The notes under the pieces were generated by a model, which was not told the origin of the DNA, did no database searches, and saw nothing but the letters and a program-made list of their open reading frames with translations. DNA of 6,488 nucleotides, taken from an uncultured Clostridia bacterium. GTDB lineage: Bacteria; Bacillota; Clostridia; Christensenellales; CAG-138. The translations under genes and the position numbers were made by a program. Location: assembly GCA_946183765.1 (NCBI GenBank), contig CAMHDC010000077.1:1-6488 (forward strand), read 5' to 3'. This document shows positions 5,801 through 6,488 of this stretch, piece by piece; position 1 is the stretch's first letter; each line of letters starts with the position of its first letter.

Positions 5801-5825
5801 TAAATCCCGGGGGACGATTTGTCAA
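5797..5825 (-). promoter_or_regulatory. Housekeeping-sigma promoter of the tetR-reductase operon
   Basis: On the minus strand, TTGACA (5820-5825, a perfect -35) is followed after exactly 17 nt by TATTAT (5797-5802, one mismatch to TATAAT). Transcription should start near 5790, about 20 nt before the tetR start codon. It is the only convincing promoter seen for all seven minus-strand genes down to 740. The -35 touches the base of the palindrome at 5825-5849. Confidence 0.85.
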
Positions 5826-5849
5826 GGCGCCGGATCCGATCCGGCGCCT
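5825..5849 (-). terminator. Perfect palindrome, probable terminator of the aldehyde dehydrogenase gene
   Basis: Two 11-nt arms (AGGCGCCGGAT and ATCCGGCGCCT) flank a 3-nt loop, giving a very stable GC-rich hairpin 38 nt after the aldehyde dehydrogenase stop. On the minus strand the sequence after the stem is TTGACAAAT, not a T-run, because the next promoter's -35 begins there. Termination is therefore likely but not certain; the hairpin could also act as a boundary or protein site. Confidence 0.55.
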
Positions 5850-5887
5850 GTTTCCCGCGATTATTCAGAGGCGAAAGGACGCTCAGC

Positions 5888-6488
5888 CTACCGTTCGAAC
5901 CATTTCAGCAGCCGACGCTTCCTTTTGCCGGCGTCGCCGGAATAGGGATGCTCCCGCAGGGACAGATTGAACCGGGTCCTGCCCAGGAGCACGGTCTGGG
6001 GGTGGGTGAACTCCCGGAACCCCCATTCCCCGTGATAGGCGCCCATGCCGGAGTGGCCGGTGCCGTTGAAGGGCACGCCCTTCACCATCATGTGGATGCA
6101 CACCTCGTTGATGCAGCCGCCGCCGTACTGCTGGGTGGTCATGACGGATCGGGCCCAGGCTTTGTCGCGGGTGAAGATGTACATCGCCAGGGGATGCTCC
6201 CTCTTTGCGATCACGTCCAGCAGGGCGTCCGTCTCGCTGTCCCTGAAGGGGACCACCGGCAGCAGCGGACAGAAGAGCTCCTGCTGCACGATGTCCTCAT
6301 CCATGCCCACCGGATAAAGGACCGTGGGGGCAAAGCGGAGGGCTTCCCTGTCCCCGACGCCGCCGAAGATCAGCCTGTCCCGGTACTGTTCGGTGAAGCG
6401 GACGCACTTGTCGTACACCGCCGGGGTGATGAGCTTGGGATAGTCCGGGTTCTGCTCCGGCTTCTCGCCGATCTGCCGAACGAAGGCC
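5888..6488 (-). CDS. Aldehyde dehydrogenase family protein, C-terminal part (class-3-like)
   Basis: The last 199 residues of an NAD(P)-dependent aldehyde dehydrogenase; the N-terminal part lies beyond the right edge. The frame runs in from the edge as AFVRQIGEKPEQNPDYPKLI, with no start in view (a GTG at 6416-6418 is internal). Visible family landmarks are the cofactor-side motif 'QQELFCPLLPV' (residues 68-78; usually ExFGP, here Phe-Cys-Pro), the strand region 'PLAMYIFTRD' (99-108), 'GGGCINE' (122-128), and the class-3 ending 'VPFNGTGHSGMGAYHGEWGFREFTHPQTVL' (138-167). Class-3-like enzymes oxidise medium- or long-chain and aromatic aldehydes. The catalytic Cys and general-base Glu lie in the missing part. 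A basic tail (GKRKRRLLKWFER) ends the protein. The gene is co-directional with the tetR operon, but a hairpin and a new promoter separate them, so it is probably a separate unit. Confidence 0.92.
   Translation of the reverse strand, partial: AFVRQIGEKPEQNPDYPKLITPAVYDKCVRFTEQYRDRLIFGGVGDREALRFAPTVLYPVGMDEDIVQQELFCPLLPVVPFRDSETDALLDVIAKREHPLAMYIFTRDKAWARSVMTTQQYGGGCINEVCIHMMVKGVPFNGTGHSGMGAYHGEWGFREFTHPQTVLLGRTRFNLSLREHPYSGDAGKRKRRLLKWFER

Noticed and set aside
1..6488. CRISPR arrays, tRNA or rRNA genes, insertion sequences, riboswitches
   Set aside because: I looked for direct-repeat series, tRNA-like cloverleaf signatures, transposase motifs and long structured leaders and saw none; genes fill almost all of the window.

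Overview
The window comes from a GC-rich bacterial genome. Canonical AGGAGG ribosome sites, a textbook housekeeping-sigma promoter, tight operon spacing and many FMN/NAD(P) redox proteins suggest an anaerobic, non-photosynthetic Firmicute of the gut Clostridia/Oscillospiraceae kind. That is an inference from style; there is no taxonomic marker in the window.

Layout. The left edge (1-687, + strand) holds the C-terminal part of a calcineurin-like metallophosphoesterase. It faces a seven-gene minus-strand operon, and an imperfect bidirectional hairpin (695-722) lies between the two. Read in the direction of transcription, the operon runs from 5769 down to 740: a TetR/AcrR-type repressor; a split-barrel flavin reductase with an extra C-terminal domain resembling PCP_red; a pyridoxamine-phosphate-oxidase-like FMN protein; a small protein resembling ferredoxin-dependent bilin reductases and red chlorophyll catabolite reductase; an atypical NAD(P)-binding SDR resembling NmrA and divinyl chlorophyllide 8-vinyl reductase proteins; a DUF1295/steroid 5-alpha-reductase-type membrane protein; and a six-helix membrane protein of unknown family. 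Gaps are only 2-34 nt. The only promoter recognised is upstream of the tetR gene (TTGACA, 17 nt, TATTAT), and a perfect 7-4-7 inverted repeat overlaps its -10 box, as expected for autorepression. A 25-nt perfect palindrome abuts the -35 box and probably ends the upstream gene. That gene (5888 to the right edge, minus strand) is the C-terminal half of a class-3-like aldehyde dehydrogenase.

How it may work together. Three of the operon products carry folds that elsewhere act on linear or cyclic tetrapyrroles: bilin/chlorophyll-catabolite reductase, the PCP_red domain of dark protochlorophyllide reductase, and the DVR-like SDR. Next to them are two FMN split-barrel proteins and a membrane enone-reductase-like protein. 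The most interesting reading is a ligand-induced reductive pathway for a conjugated, hydrophobic substrate such as a bilin, pheophorbide or chlorophyll breakdown product, or alternatively a steroid or terpenoid enone. The family assignments come from motif reading by eye, without a profile search, and the pathway is inference.
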